Shown here piece by piece: positions 8,824 through 17,505 of a stretch of 64,000 nucleotides of DNA (positions are counted from its first letter, which is position 1; every line of letters starts with the position of its first letter). Source of the DNA: Sphingomonas sp. TREG-RG-20F-R18-01 (GTDB lineage Bacteria; Pseudomonadota; Alphaproteobacteria; Sphingomonadales; Sphingomonadaceae); NCBI RefSeq assembly GCF_022662475.1, contig NZ_JAKNQQ010000008.1, positions 62,001-126,000 of the forward strand. The letters are read 5' to 3'. Under the pieces are notes generated by a model. It saw nothing but the letters and a program-made list of their open reading frames with translations, ran no database searches and was not told where the DNA came from. A program made the position numbers and the translations under genes.

Positions 8824-9665
8824 CGGTCAGCGTCCTGACGATCGTCCGCGGGCGATCGGCGCATCTCGCCAATCTGATCGCCGGGCTCGCGCGGCAGACG
8901 CGTCCGCCGGATGAACTGGTGATCGCCTGGATGCAGGATGCGCCGTCCCCCTTGCCGACCACCGCGTTCCCGGTGCGGTCGGTGCTGGTCCCGGGCGACC
9001 CGATGCCGCTCGCCGCCGCGCGCAACCGCGCAGCCGAAACCGCGGCGGGGGACCAGCTCGTCCTGCTCGACGTCGACTGTATCCCCGCGCCCGACCTGGT
9101 CGAACGCTATGCGGCGACCAGGGATGCCGCGGGCGTACGGCTTGGCGACGTCCTGTATCTGCCACCGGGCGAGGTCGATCCGCTCGACGTCGCCGCGCTG
9201 GACGCGGCGGGTGTCCGGCATCCCGCAAAGCCGCCCCTGTCCGACGACGAGATCCGCCCCACGCCCAGCCACGGGGAATTATGGGGCCTGTCGTTTGCTG
9301 TGTCGGCGGCCGATTGGCGTCGCGCAGGTGGAATGGACGAACGCTATGTCGGCTATGGCGGCGAAGAAACCGACTTTGCCGCCCGGCTAGAACGGGCCGG
9401 CGTGACGATGGCCTGGGTCGGTGGCGCACGGGCCTATCATCAGCATCATCCGATCCATCGCCCGCCGCTCCAGCATTTCGACGCGATCCTGCGGAACGCG
9501 CGGCTGTTCCACGCAACCTGGGGGCGGTGGTGCATGGACTATTGGCTCGGCCAGTTCGCGGACCGCGGGCTGATCACGATCGCGGACGACACGCTGACCG
9601 TCCTGCGGCGCCCGACCGATCCGGAAATCGCCGCTACGCTCGACCGGGCCGCGCTGTTCAGCTGA
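8820..9665 (+). CDS. Glycosyltransferase family 2 (galactosyltransferase-like)
   Basis: 281-residue GT-A fold protein. VSVLTIVRGR opens the Rossmann-like domain, LAAARNRAAE precedes the acidic LLDVDCIPAPDL (DxD) motif, and the C-terminal half carries GGMDERYVGYGGEETDFAARL, the acceptor-side motif of the chondroitin/galactosyltransferase-type GT2 group. The GTG at 8820 overlaps the stop of the upstream GT4-HAD gene, so the two are translationally coupled and the proteins probably act on the same product. No membrane segment is evident. Its acceptor is unknown. Confidence 0.87.
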   Translation: MTVSVLTIVRGRSAHLANLIAGLARQTRPPDELVIAWMQDAPSPLPTTAFPVRSVLVPGDPMPLAAARNRAAETAAGDQLVLLDVDCIPAPDLVERYAATRDAAGVRLGDVLYLPPGEVDPLDVAALDAAGVRHPAKPPLSDDEIRPTPSHGELWGLSFAVSAADWRRAGGMDERYVGYGGEETDFAARLERAGVTMAWVGGARAYHQHHPIHRPPLQHFDAILRNARLFHATWGRWCMDYWLGQFADRGLITIADDTLTVLRRPTDPEIAATLDRAALFS

Positions 9666-9680
9666 GCCCGGCCGCGCGGC

Positions 9681-10838
9681 TCACGCCGCCGACAGGAGCG
9701 GCGGGGCGTCGTTTGCGAGGCGCAGCGTCGTCGGCATCTCCTGCGCCCACAGATTGATCGCCATCCGCTCCAGATAGGCGGCTGCCTTCCGGGCGGCGTC
9801 GCCATCGTACAATGCGGCGAGCGCAGCCGGATCGAGCGCCTTGGCGGCATCGAGAATCGTGCGCCACGGGGCCAGCGCACCCGGCCATTCGCGCAGCATC
9901 ACCGCCGCGCCGACGTCAGCCAGGCGCTCGGCCTTGCGCGTCTGTTCCGCGAAATACCGCCATTCCGGCGCGCAGACATACGGCCGACCCACCCGCGCGA
10001 TCTCGTGCACCGTATTGTCGCCCGCCGAGGCGATGACCACGTCCGCCGCCGCGATATAGTCGGTCACGTTCGGCACCCAGCCAAGCTCGCGCAGGTTCCC
10101 GAAGTCGGTCTCGTGCCCCTCACGGTGGGTCGGTCCGAGCACCAGCCAGAGCGCATTGGGGACCGCGCGCGCGGCCATGGTCAGCGGGGCATAGGGCGTA
10201 CCGGCCCCACCGCCGCCGGTCAGCACCACGACGATCTCCTGGACAGGGTCGAGCCCCAGTTTCGCCCGTGCGGCGTCGCGGCTCGGAATGGCATCGACCG
10301 TGGTGCAAAGGCCGCCGGTATAGCAGGTTGCCGCTTGCACCCAGGCGGGCGTGTCGTCCTGTTCGAGCGTGCGGTCGAACGGCGCCAGCAAGCCGACGCT
10401 GGCCTGATAGGCGCCGAGATGGCCCGGATCGAGCCGGTCGCCGTGCATCCTCAGGCTGATCGCCGGGACGCTGGCGATGCGCGCGAGCATCGCGATCTCG
10501 GCCGAGACGTCGACCACGAACAGCGCGGGATCGACGTCATCGAGATGATCTAGGATCGTGCGCATGGTGCCGCGCGTCTTGGCGACCCCCAAGGGAACGC
10601 AGTGCATGATCTCCGGGGTCGGCTGCGCGAACAGGCCGGGCGCGGGGACCGGCGCGCCGATCATGTTGGGCAAAGCGACGATATCGATCGGCCGTTCGAA
10701 CCCGTCGAACAGCTCGGGCCGCGCGCACAGGACACTGACCGGACGCTCCGCCGGGAGCTGGCGGATGATCGCCATGGCCCGATTGGCATGGCCGCGGCCC
10801 TGGTGGTGGATGAAGAAGCTGATCGGTTTGGAGGTCAT
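9681..10838 (-). CDS. GT28/MurG-like glycosyltransferase
   Basis: 385-residue GT-B protein. The N-terminus FFIHHQGRGHANRAMAI has the GxGHxxR element typical of MurG and related GT28 enzymes; the C-terminal half has VVVLTGGGGAGTPYAPL and the donor-binding SAGDNTVHEIARVGRP region. It probably uses a UDP-sugar; the acceptor is unknown. It is convergent with the GT2 gene, 15 bp apart. I prefer the start MTSKPISFF at 10838 because the conserved fold starts there; an ATG six codons upstream (10856) is also open. Confidence 0.85.
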   Translation of the reverse strand: MTSKPISFFIHHQGRGHANRAMAIIRQLPAERPVSVLCARPELFDGFERPIDIVALPNMIGAPVPAPGLFAQPTPEIMHCVPLGVAKTRGTMRTILDHLDDVDPALFVVDVSAEIAMLARIASVPAISLRMHGDRLDPGHLGAYQASVGLLAPFDRTLEQDDTPAWVQAATCYTGGLCTTVDAIPSRDAARAKLGLDPVQEIVVVLTGGGGAGTPYAPLTMAARAVPNALWLVLGPTHREGHETDFGNLRELGWVPNVTDYIAAADVVIASAGDNTVHEIARVGRPYVCAPEWRYFAEQTRKAERLADVGAAVMLREWPGALAPWRTILDAAKALDPAALAALYDGDAARKAAAYLERMAINLWAQEMPTTLRLANDAPPLLSAA

Positions 10839-10930
10839 GTCTTGGCAACGCGACATGATCCCTTCGGTTGCCTGTACGGGGTCGAAAAGCGCATCGGCAC
10901 CGCAGTTGCCACCGACGGCCGCGCCGCCGT

Positions 10931-11224
10931 TCAGTCGAAGGTGGCGACATAGTCCATGCCATTCTCGACACGGCGCAACGGTGCCAGGAAAATGTCGAGC
11001 TGCCCCATTACCGGATGGGTCATGTGATAGGTCGATTGCGGCCAGGTCTCGGACGAGGAACTGGGGAATACCAGCGAGAATGGCGATGCACGGCCGTCCA
11101 CCGCACGCCGCCGCGATGCCTCGACCAGGGTGAGCGCCACCATGCCGAGCTTGGGCATGCCGACCGTGAAGGTGGTGCCTACATGCCCGGCAAAATCGCT
11201 ACATGTCCTCAAAGGAACCGCCAT
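10931..11224 (-). CDS. DUF6916-type small protein
   Basis: 97-residue protein of unknown function resembling the DUF6916 family: SDFAGHVGTTFTV at the start, a central SPFSLVFPSSS stretch, then STYHMTHPVMGQLDIFLAP and a final YVATFD. These proteins are short beta-rich domains often found beside secretion or phage-tail-like loci; no such locus is seen here. The ATG at 11224 has an excellent purine-rich ribosome-binding site (GGAGGGG), which decides it over a longer frame. Confidence 0.68.
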   Translation of the reverse strand: MAVPLRTCSDFAGHVGTTFTVGMPKLGMVALTLVEASRRRAVDGRASPFSLVFPSSSSETWPQSTYHMTHPVMGQLDIFLAPLRRVENGMDYVATFD

Positions 11225-11344
11225 TTGCCCCCCCTCCGCGCAGCACCGTGCCGAGCCGTGATGGCAGACAATTGAGTAACAAATTACCGCCGCCCGGCGC
11301 AACGCAAAGCGGGACTATCCTTCGAATTACTTCGAATTATGTAG

Positions 11345-14203
11345 TCAGTCGGTCGTCAACTGCTGTATTCGCGCGGACAGGGCATCCATTGCGAAGGGTT
11401 TCGTAAGAATATGCATGCCCGGATCGAGGTGTCCATTGCCGACCGCCGCATTTTCGGCATAGCCGGTGATGAACAGGATTTTCAGGTCAGGCCGCCTGAC
11501 GCGCGCGACATCGGCGAGCTGCCGTCCGTTCATCCCCTTGGGCAGGCCGACATCGGTGATCATCAGGTCGATGATCCGGTCTGAATCGAGCAGCGTGACC
11601 GCGCTGGGGCCGTCACCGGCCTCGAGCACGTGGTGGCCCAGATCCACCAGCGTATCGACGACCAGCGCGCGCACGGCCGGTTCGTCGTCGACGACCAGTA
11701 CCGTCTTGCCGGTTGCCTGAGCGGTCGCGTCCAGCGTCGGCTGGCTTTCGAGATCGGGTTCCTCGGCATCGTAGGAGCGCGGGAGATAGAGGCACATCGT
11801 CGTGCCGCTGCCGAGTTCGGAATAGATCCGCACCTGCCCACCCGACTGACGGACGAAGCCGTAGATCATCGACAGGCCAAGCCCGGTTCCCTCGCCGAGC
11901 GGCTTGGTGGTGAAGAACGGGTCGAACGCGCGCGCGATCGTCTCCGGGGTCATGCCAGACCCGGTGTCGGTCACGCAGACCGAGATATATTGCCCCGCCG
12001 CCATGTCGCGGGTCCGCGCCGCGGTCGCGTCCAGCCAGATATTGGCGGTCTCGATCGTGATCCTGCCCCCGTCGGGCATCGCGTCGCGCGCGTTGATGCA
12101 CAGGTTCAGCACCGCATTCTCGAGCTGGTTCGGGTCGACCAGCGTCGTCCACAGCCCGGCCGCACCGACGATCTCGATCTCGACCGACGGCCCGACCGAG
12201 CGGCGGAGCAGATCCTCGAAGCTGGCGATCAGGCGGTTGATGTCGGTCGGCCGGGGGTCGAGCGTCTGGCGTCGCGAAAACGCCAGCAGGCGGTGCGTCA
12301 ACGCCGCGGCGCGGCGCGCGGCCTGCTGTGCCATGTTGACGTACCGGTCGAGCTCGTTCGCGCGCCCCTGCAGGATCCGGGTCTGGATCAGTTCGAGGCT
12401 GCCGGAAATCGCGGTCAGCAAATTGTTGAAATCGTGCGCGAGGCCCCCGGTCAGCTGGCCGACGGCTTCCATCTTCTGTGCCTGGCGCAGCTGTTCCTGC
12501 GCACTTTCCAGGTCCGCCTGCGCCGCGCGTTCGGCCGTGATGTGGCGGCCGCTCGCGTACAGGCGGTTCCCTTCCAGCGTGGCGACCCAGCCGATCCAGC
12601 GGTAGCTGCCGTCCTTGTGGCGATACCGATTTTCATACTGCCGCAGATTGCCGCGCAAGGCGCTTTCGCGCGCCGCGGCGTTGGCGCTCACTTCGTCGGG
12701 ATGCGCAAAGGCGAGGTGGTTGCGACCGATGATCTCGTCCGGGTTCCAGCCGAGCACGCTGGTCCAGGCCGGATTGACCGACAGGATCATGCCGTCCTCC
12801 GACAGGATCGCCAGCATGTCCTGCGAATTCTGCCACGTCCTGTCGCGTTCGCGCGTGCGTTCCTCGACCTGCCGCTCGAGCGTCTCGGCCAGCGCGGCGA
12901 GCGCGTCCTCGGCACGGCGACGCTCGATCGCCGCCTGGGTGCGATCCGCCACGTCGCGCACGAAGGTGAGGTCGTCGTCGGACCACGCACGCGGGTGCGC
13001 GTGACTGAGATACAGCAAGGCGGAAAAGGTGCCGCGCTCCACCAGCGGGAGATTGATCACCGCGCGCGCCGCGATCGCCTCGAGCGCGGAGGCGCTCTCG
13101 GCGGTGCGCGGATCGGTCCGCGCATCGGCGAACGCCACCAGTTCGCCGCGCTTCAGATTCTCGATGTACGAGCCGTAATCGCGGAAATGCAATACGCCGG
13201 CGAGGGTCTGGATGCCGGGCATGCACCAGTCGCGCTCGATCGTGATGGTCTCGGCCACGGGATCGATCACGCCATAGCCAGCCCGGCATACCCCCAAGGT
13301 GCTGCCCAGGATGGCGGCCGCTTCGAACGACATGGATGCGGTGTCGGGCGCCTCGCGCAGGCGGTCGCTGAGCGCGAGGAGCGCGCGCTGACGCAGCTCG
13401 ATCACGCGCCGGTCGGTAATTTCGTGCGACACGCCCACGACGCGGCGCGGCTTGCCGGCGCGATCGCGCTCGACCCGCCCGTCGACTTGCAGCCAGTGCA
13501 GCGAACCATCCGGCCAGACGCAGCGCACTTCCGCGCGATAGTCCGAATGGTCGGCCATCGCACGCTGGACGCCGGCAATGGTGTCGTCGCGGTCGTCGGG
13601 ATGGATCGCGGCAAGAAGGTCCAAATAGTCGAATGGCTCGTCGGGGCCACGGCCGAACTGCGCCTTGGTGTCCGGCTCGACGTGGAGCGTCGAGGTCGAC
13701 ATGTCCAACGTCCAGGCGCCGAGCCCGCCCGCGGCAATGGCGAGTTTCAGCCGTTCCTGACCGGCGTGGATGTCCTCCAGCCGGTTGCGCGCCTCATATT
13801 GCCGAAGCCGCGCGCGCCGCGCCGCGCGGGCGAGCGACAGCAGCGTAGTGGGATGAAAGGGGCGTTCGAGAAAAGTGACGTTGCCGAGCGTCTCGAGCAG
13901 CCGCACCGCGCCGGGATTGCGCTCCAGCCCGCCGCCGCGCTCGGTCAACACGATGAACGGCAGGTCGGACCATTCCGCCTGCCCGGCGAGGACGACGGTC
14001 AGCTCGCGCAGGTCGGCGCTCCGCAGCGCCTCCTCCGTCACGATCGCAAAGCCGCTCCCGCTGCGCAGCGCCGCCACCAGCGCCGCCAGATCGGGAGCGA
14101 TCGCCGCTTCCATCCGGCCCTCGACCAGCATCGCCTGCGCGATCGCGGCATCGCGGCCGCGGGGTGCGAGAATGATGGCGCCTTCAGCGAGGGTACGGTT
14201 CAA
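11345..14203 (-). CDS. Hybrid sensor histidine kinase/response regulator
   Basis: 952 residues and no evident membrane segment, so probably cytosolic. In order: a receiver-like N-terminal domain (about 1-130) without an obvious phosphoacceptor aspartate, a PAS domain (about 150-270), a GAF domain (about 280-440), a coiled coil, a second PAS domain (about 460-570), the dimerisation/phosphoacceptor helix with H near residue 590 in GGLAHDFNNLL, a HATPase_c domain with NARDAMPDG, DTGSGM and GEGTGLGLS boxes, and a C-terminal receiver with LMITDVGLP (phosphoacceptor D near 884), ITGY and LTKPF. The signal is unknown. It lies seven bases after the KaiC-like gene on the same strand, so they form one operon. 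Confidence 0.93.
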   Translation of the reverse strand: MNRTLAEGAIILAPRGRDAAIAQAMLVEGRMEAAIAPDLAALVAALRSGSGFAIVTEEALRSADLRELTVVLAGQAEWSDLPFIVLTERGGGLERNPGAVRLLETLGNVTFLERPFHPTTLLSLARAARRARLRQYEARNRLEDIHAGQERLKLAIAAGGLGAWTLDMSTSTLHVEPDTKAQFGRGPDEPFDYLDLLAAIHPDDRDDTIAGVQRAMADHSDYRAEVRCVWPDGSLHWLQVDGRVERDRAGKPRRVVGVSHEITDRRVIELRQRALLALSDRLREAPDTASMSFEAAAILGSTLGVCRAGYGVIDPVAETITIERDWCMPGIQTLAGVLHFRDYGSYIENLKRGELVAFADARTDPRTAESASALEAIAARAVINLPLVERGTFSALLYLSHAHPRAWSDDDLTFVRDVADRTQAAIERRRAEDALAALAETLERQVEERTRERDRTWQNSQDMLAILSEDGMILSVNPAWTSVLGWNPDEIIGRNHLAFAHPDEVSANAAARESALRGNLRQYENRYRHKDGSYRWIGWVATLEGNRLYASGRHITAERAAQADLESAQEQLRQAQKMEAVGQLTGGLAHDFNNLLTAISGSLELIQTRILQGRANELDRYVNMAQQAARRAAALTHRLLAFSRRQTLDPRPTDINRLIASFEDLLRRSVGPSVEIEIVGAAGLWTTLVDPNQLENAVLNLCINARDAMPDGGRITIETANIWLDATAARTRDMAAGQYISVCVTDTGSGMTPETIARAFDPFFTTKPLGEGTGLGLSMIYGFVRQSGGQVRIYSELGSGTTMCLYLPRSYDAEEPDLESQPTLDATAQATGKTVLVVDDEPAVRALVVDTLVDLGHHVLEAGDGPSAVTLLDSDRIIDLMITDVGLPKGMNGRQLADVARVRRPDLKILFITGYAENAAVGNGHLDPGMHILTKPFAMDALSARIQQLTTD

Positions 14204-14210
14204 GAAACGG

Positions 14211-15689
14211 TCAAGCCTGTGTTACGTCCAGCAACAGTGCGTCGTCGCCGATCAACGTCGGGACCCCGCGCAGAACGCCCTGGAATGCGGTGAGCGGACG
14301 CCCGAGCGAGATGCCGGTGCGACCGATCGTGAATTCCCGGATCGTATCCTCGTGATGGCCCGTCCGCTTCTTAACGACCGAGATGGCGCGTCGGACCCGA
14401 CCGGCCGCCTCGAAATATCGCAACAGGATCACCGTATCGGCCAGATAGGTCACGTCGACCGGGGACTTCATGTCGCCGACCAGCCCGTGTTGCGCGACGG
14501 TGAGGAAGGTCATCACGCCCTGCCGGTTCAGATATTGCAGCAATTCATGCATGTGCAGGATCAGCGCCTGCTCCTCCGGCATGGCCGCCTGATAGCCGTT
14601 GAGGCTGTCGATCACGACGGTACGCGCCTTGTGCCGCTCGACACAGATCCGCACGCGCTCCGAAAACTCGCCGGGCGACAGCTCCGCGGCGTCGATCTGC
14701 TCGATCACGAGATGCCCCGCCGTGACCATCGCCTGGAGATCGATCCCGAGCCCGAGTGCGCGATCGAACAGCAACCCCAGTTCCTCGTCGAACACGAACA
14801 TCGCGGCACATTCGCCGCGGTCGATCGCGGACTTGACGAAACTGAGCGTCAGCAACGACTTGCCGGTGCCCGCCGGGCCCAGGATCAGCGTGCTCGCGCC
14901 GCGTTCGAACCCGCCGCCGATCAACCCGTTGAGCGCGTCATTGTCGATCGCGATACTCTCGCGCGAGAAGCTTCCGCGATGCTCGGCCGAGACGAGCCGG
15001 GGAAACACGCGGACCCCGCCGGTGGCGATGACGAGATCGTGATAACCGCCGCGATACTTGCGCCCGCGATATTTCAGGACGCGCATGCGGCGGCGTTCCG
15101 CGCCATAGGTCGGGGACAGTTCCTCGAGCCGGATGACCGCGTGCGCGACGGAATGGACGGTCTTGTCCATCAGCTCGGCGGTCAGGTCGTCCAGCAGCAG
15201 CACGGTCGCGTCATGGCGCGCGAAATAATGCTTCAGCGCCAGGATCTGGCGACGGTAGCGCAGCGAACTCTGGGCGAGCAGCCGGATTTCGGACAGGCTG
15301 TCGAGCACGACCCGCGACGGCTTGATCCGCTCGAACGCCTCGAAGATGCGCTTGGTCGTCTCGCCGAGTTCGAGGTCCGACGAATAGAGCAGGCTCTGCT
15401 GGTGATCGGTGTCGAGCAGGCTTTCGGGCGGAACGAGCTCGAACACGGTGAAGGAGGGCGGAAAGACCCAGCCATGCGATGCGGCACCCGCCCGCAGCTC
15501 TTCCTCGGTTTCGGACAAGGTGATGTAGAGGACCCGCTCGCCCACCGCCGCACCCTGCATCAGGAACTGCGTGGAGATCGTCGTCTTGCCCGTGCCCGGG
15601 CTGCCTTCGAGCAGGAACAGGCGGCCAGGCTCGAGCCCGCCTGCCAGAATATCATCGAGACCGGCCACTCCGGTTGCACAATCCGCCAC
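14211..15689 (-). CDS. KaiC-like RecA-family ATPase
   Basis: 492 residues with two tandem RecA/KaiC domains, each with a Walker A box: GSPGTGKTT at 29-37 and GPAGTGKS near 270-278. ETEEE after the first strand block resembles the catalytic glutamates of KaiC. There is no kaiA or kaiB nearby, so this is a KaiC homologue of the stand-alone bacterial type, not a clock set. At the positions of KaiC S431/T432 I read T-Y in VDVTYLADTVILL, so autophosphorylation chemistry may differ. It is the first gene of an operon with the hybrid kinase, suggesting that the ATPase feeds a state signal into it or is its target. Confidence 0.9.
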   Translation of the reverse strand: MADCATGVAGLDDILAGGLEPGRLFLLEGSPGTGKTTISTQFLMQGAAVGERVLYITLSETEEELRAGAASHGWVFPPSFTVFELVPPESLLDTDHQQSLLYSSDLELGETTKRIFEAFERIKPSRVVLDSLSEIRLLAQSSLRYRRQILALKHYFARHDATVLLLDDLTAELMDKTVHSVAHAVIRLEELSPTYGAERRRMRVLKYRGRKYRGGYHDLVIATGGVRVFPRLVSAEHRGSFSRESIAIDNDALNGLIGGGFERGASTLILGPAGTGKSLLTLSFVKSAIDRGECAAMFVFDEELGLLFDRALGLGIDLQAMVTAGHLVIEQIDAAELSPGEFSERVRICVERHKARTVVIDSLNGYQAAMPEEQALILHMHELLQYLNRQGVMTFLTVAQHGLVGDMKSPVDVTYLADTVILLRYFEAAGRVRRAISVVKKRTGHHEDTIREFTIGRTGISLGRPLTAFQGVLRGVPTLIGDDALLLDVTQA

Positions 15690-15739
15690 ATGCGCTCCAC
15701 TTCGACTGCGGTTGGTAACGACCCCAAACGCATCATGGG

Positions 15740-15753
15740 CTGATCTGGATCAA
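15740..15753. promoter_or_regulatory. FNR/FixK-type box
   Basis: CTGAT-CTGG-ATCAA matches the FNR/FixK consensus TTGAT-N4-ATCAA at nine of ten positions. It is centred about 57 bp upstream of the KaiC-like start on the minus strand and about 97 bp upstream of the efflux operon start on the plus strand, so it could serve either direction. Oxygen- or redox-responsive control is inferred from the motif only. Confidence 0.55.
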
Positions 15754-15843
15754 CGGTTGGGGCAGGATCGCAATCTTTTTGCCGGGTCCGCTCCACCACA
15801 AGCACGGATTGATCCTTCGGCCGGGTCGCGCGTAGGATTAGCG

Positions 15844-17505
15844 ATGGCCGCCAGTCGTATTCGCCGTTTCCTGACAGAGGAACAATGGACGTTCGCGCCG
15901 CACGAGCGCCCGGCCTTGCCGGGGTCGCCGGCGTCGCCCGAGCACAGCAATGCGGTGCGGCTGGCCTATGGCGCGATCGCGGTGCTGGTCGGGCTGACCG
16001 GCGGGCTCGGGACGGCGCTGATTTCGGTCAATACGACTACGTTGCAGGGGGCGCTCGGGTTCGATCCGACCGAGATCGCTTGGCTGCCGACCGTGTATGT
16101 CATGACCAACGCGTCGATGAACCTGCTGCTGATCAAGTTCCGCCAGCAATACGGGATGCGGCCGTTCACGATCCTTTTCCTCGGCCTGTACGTGCTGCTC
16201 GCCTTCGGGCATCTGTTCGTCCACGGCCTGGGTTCGGCGATCGCGGTGCGTGCGGCGAGCGGCATGGCGGGGGCGGCGCTCAGTTCGCTCAGCCTCTATT
16301 ACATGATGCAGGCGCTGCCGACGAAATGGCGGCTGCGCGCGCTGGTCATCGGGATCGGGATCCCGCAATGCGCGACGCCGCTCGCGCGGCTGTTCTCCCC
16401 CGACCTGCTCGCGATGTCGCAGTGGCGGGCGCTGTACCAGTTCGAATTCGGGCTCGCGCTGCTGTCGCTGGTCGCGGTCAGCCTGTTGCGCCTGCCGCCG
16501 ACCGAGCGGAAACCCGCGTTCGAGCCGATGGATTTCCTCACCTTCACCCTGTTCGCGACCGCGATCGCGTTGTTCTCCGCGGTGCTGGGGCAGGGGCGGA
16601 TCGTGTGGTGGTTCGAGGCGCCGTGGATCGGCTGGTCGCTGGTCATCGCGATCCCGCTGCTCGCGGCCGCGCTGGTGATCGAGCATGGCCGCGCCAACCC
16701 GTTGCTCAATACGCGCTGGCTGGGAAGCGCCGATATCGTGCGCTTCACCATCGTCACGCTGATGGCGCGGCTCGTGCTGTCCGAACAGACCTATGCCGCG
16801 GTCGGGCTGCTGACCGTGCTGGGGCAGAACAACGACCAGTTCGGCACGCTGTTCGTGATCATCTTCGTCGCCTCGGTCGCGGGCGTCATCGCCAGCGCGG
16901 TGACGCTCGACGTCAACCGCCTGGCGCATCCGGTGATGCTCGCGATCGGGCTGGTGGCGGTGGCGGCGTTCGTGGATTCGCGCTCGACCAGCCTGACCCG
17001 GCCGGAACAGCTCTATGGCACCCAGGCGGTGATCGCCTTCGCTGGCACGTTCTTCCTCGGGCCGTCGCTGCTGTTCGGCATGACGCGCGCGCTGCAGGCG
17101 GGGGCGGGGCACATCATCAGCTTCCTCGCGCTGTTCGGAATGGTCAATTCGCTCGGCAGCCTCGGCGGGGCGGCACTGCTCGGCACCTATCAGACGATTG
17201 CCGAAAAGGCGCACAGCGCGGCGATCGTCCAGTCGATCGACCCGACCGACCCGATCGTCACCGCGCGGATCGCGGCGGGCGGCGGCGCGGTCGGGCGCGT
17301 GATCGGCGACCCGACGTTGCGCTCCGCCGAGGGCAGCGCGCTGCTCGCGCAGACCGCGACGCGCGAGGCCAACGTGCTGGCCTATGACGACACCTTCCGG
17401 CTGGTGGCGATCCTTGCCGGGTTGACCACGGCTTATCTCGCCATTCTATTGATCCGTCGCGAACGGCGCCTGCGCCGTGCCGCGCCTGCCGGGGTTCCCG
17501 CATGA
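15844..17505 (+). CDS. MFS efflux permease, DHA2/EmrB type
   Basis: 553-residue inner-membrane drug/proton antiporter with about 14 hydrophobic segments, the DHA2 hallmark. The N-terminal half holds TEIAWLPTVYVMTNASMNLL and later RAASGMAGAALSSLSLYYMM. It is the permease of a tripartite pump with the HlyD-type adaptor and outer-membrane factor that follow. The ATG at 15844 is chosen because the family core begins soon after it. The last four bases overlap the adaptor start (ATGA). No dedicated regulator adjoins the operon. Confidence 0.92.
   Translation: MAASRIRRFLTEEQWTFAPHERPALPGSPASPEHSNAVRLAYGAIAVLVGLTGGLGTALISVNTTTLQGALGFDPTEIAWLPTVYVMTNASMNLLLIKFRQQYGMRPFTILFLGLYVLLAFGHLFVHGLGSAIAVRAASGMAGAALSSLSLYYMMQALPTKWRLRALVIGIGIPQCATPLARLFSPDLLAMSQWRALYQFEFGLALLSLVAVSLLRLPPTERKPAFEPMDFLTFTLFATAIALFSAVLGQGRIVWWFEAPWIGWSLVIAIPLLAAALVIEHGRANPLLNTRWLGSADIVRFTIVTLMARLVLSEQTYAAVGLLTVLGQNNDQFGTLFVIIFVASVAGVIASAVTLDVNRLAHPVMLAIGLVAVAAFVDSRSTSLTRPEQLYGTQAVIAFAGTFFLGPSLLFGMTRALQAGAGHIISFLALFGMVNSLGSLGGAALLGTYQTIAEKAHSAAIVQSIDPTDPIVTARIAAGGGAVGRVIGDPTLRSAEGSALLAQTATREANVLAYDDTFRLVAILAGLTTAYLAILLIRRERRLRRAAPAGVPA

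Noticed and set aside
11630..14293. An 887-codon open frame opposite the hybrid kinase
   Set aside because: Composition is Arg/Ala/Asp-rich without domains, and the kinase on the other strand is complete and conserved.
14211..15689. A circadian clock locus
   Set aside because: Only a KaiC-like gene is present; no kaiA or kaiB is seen, so a clock cannot be claimed.
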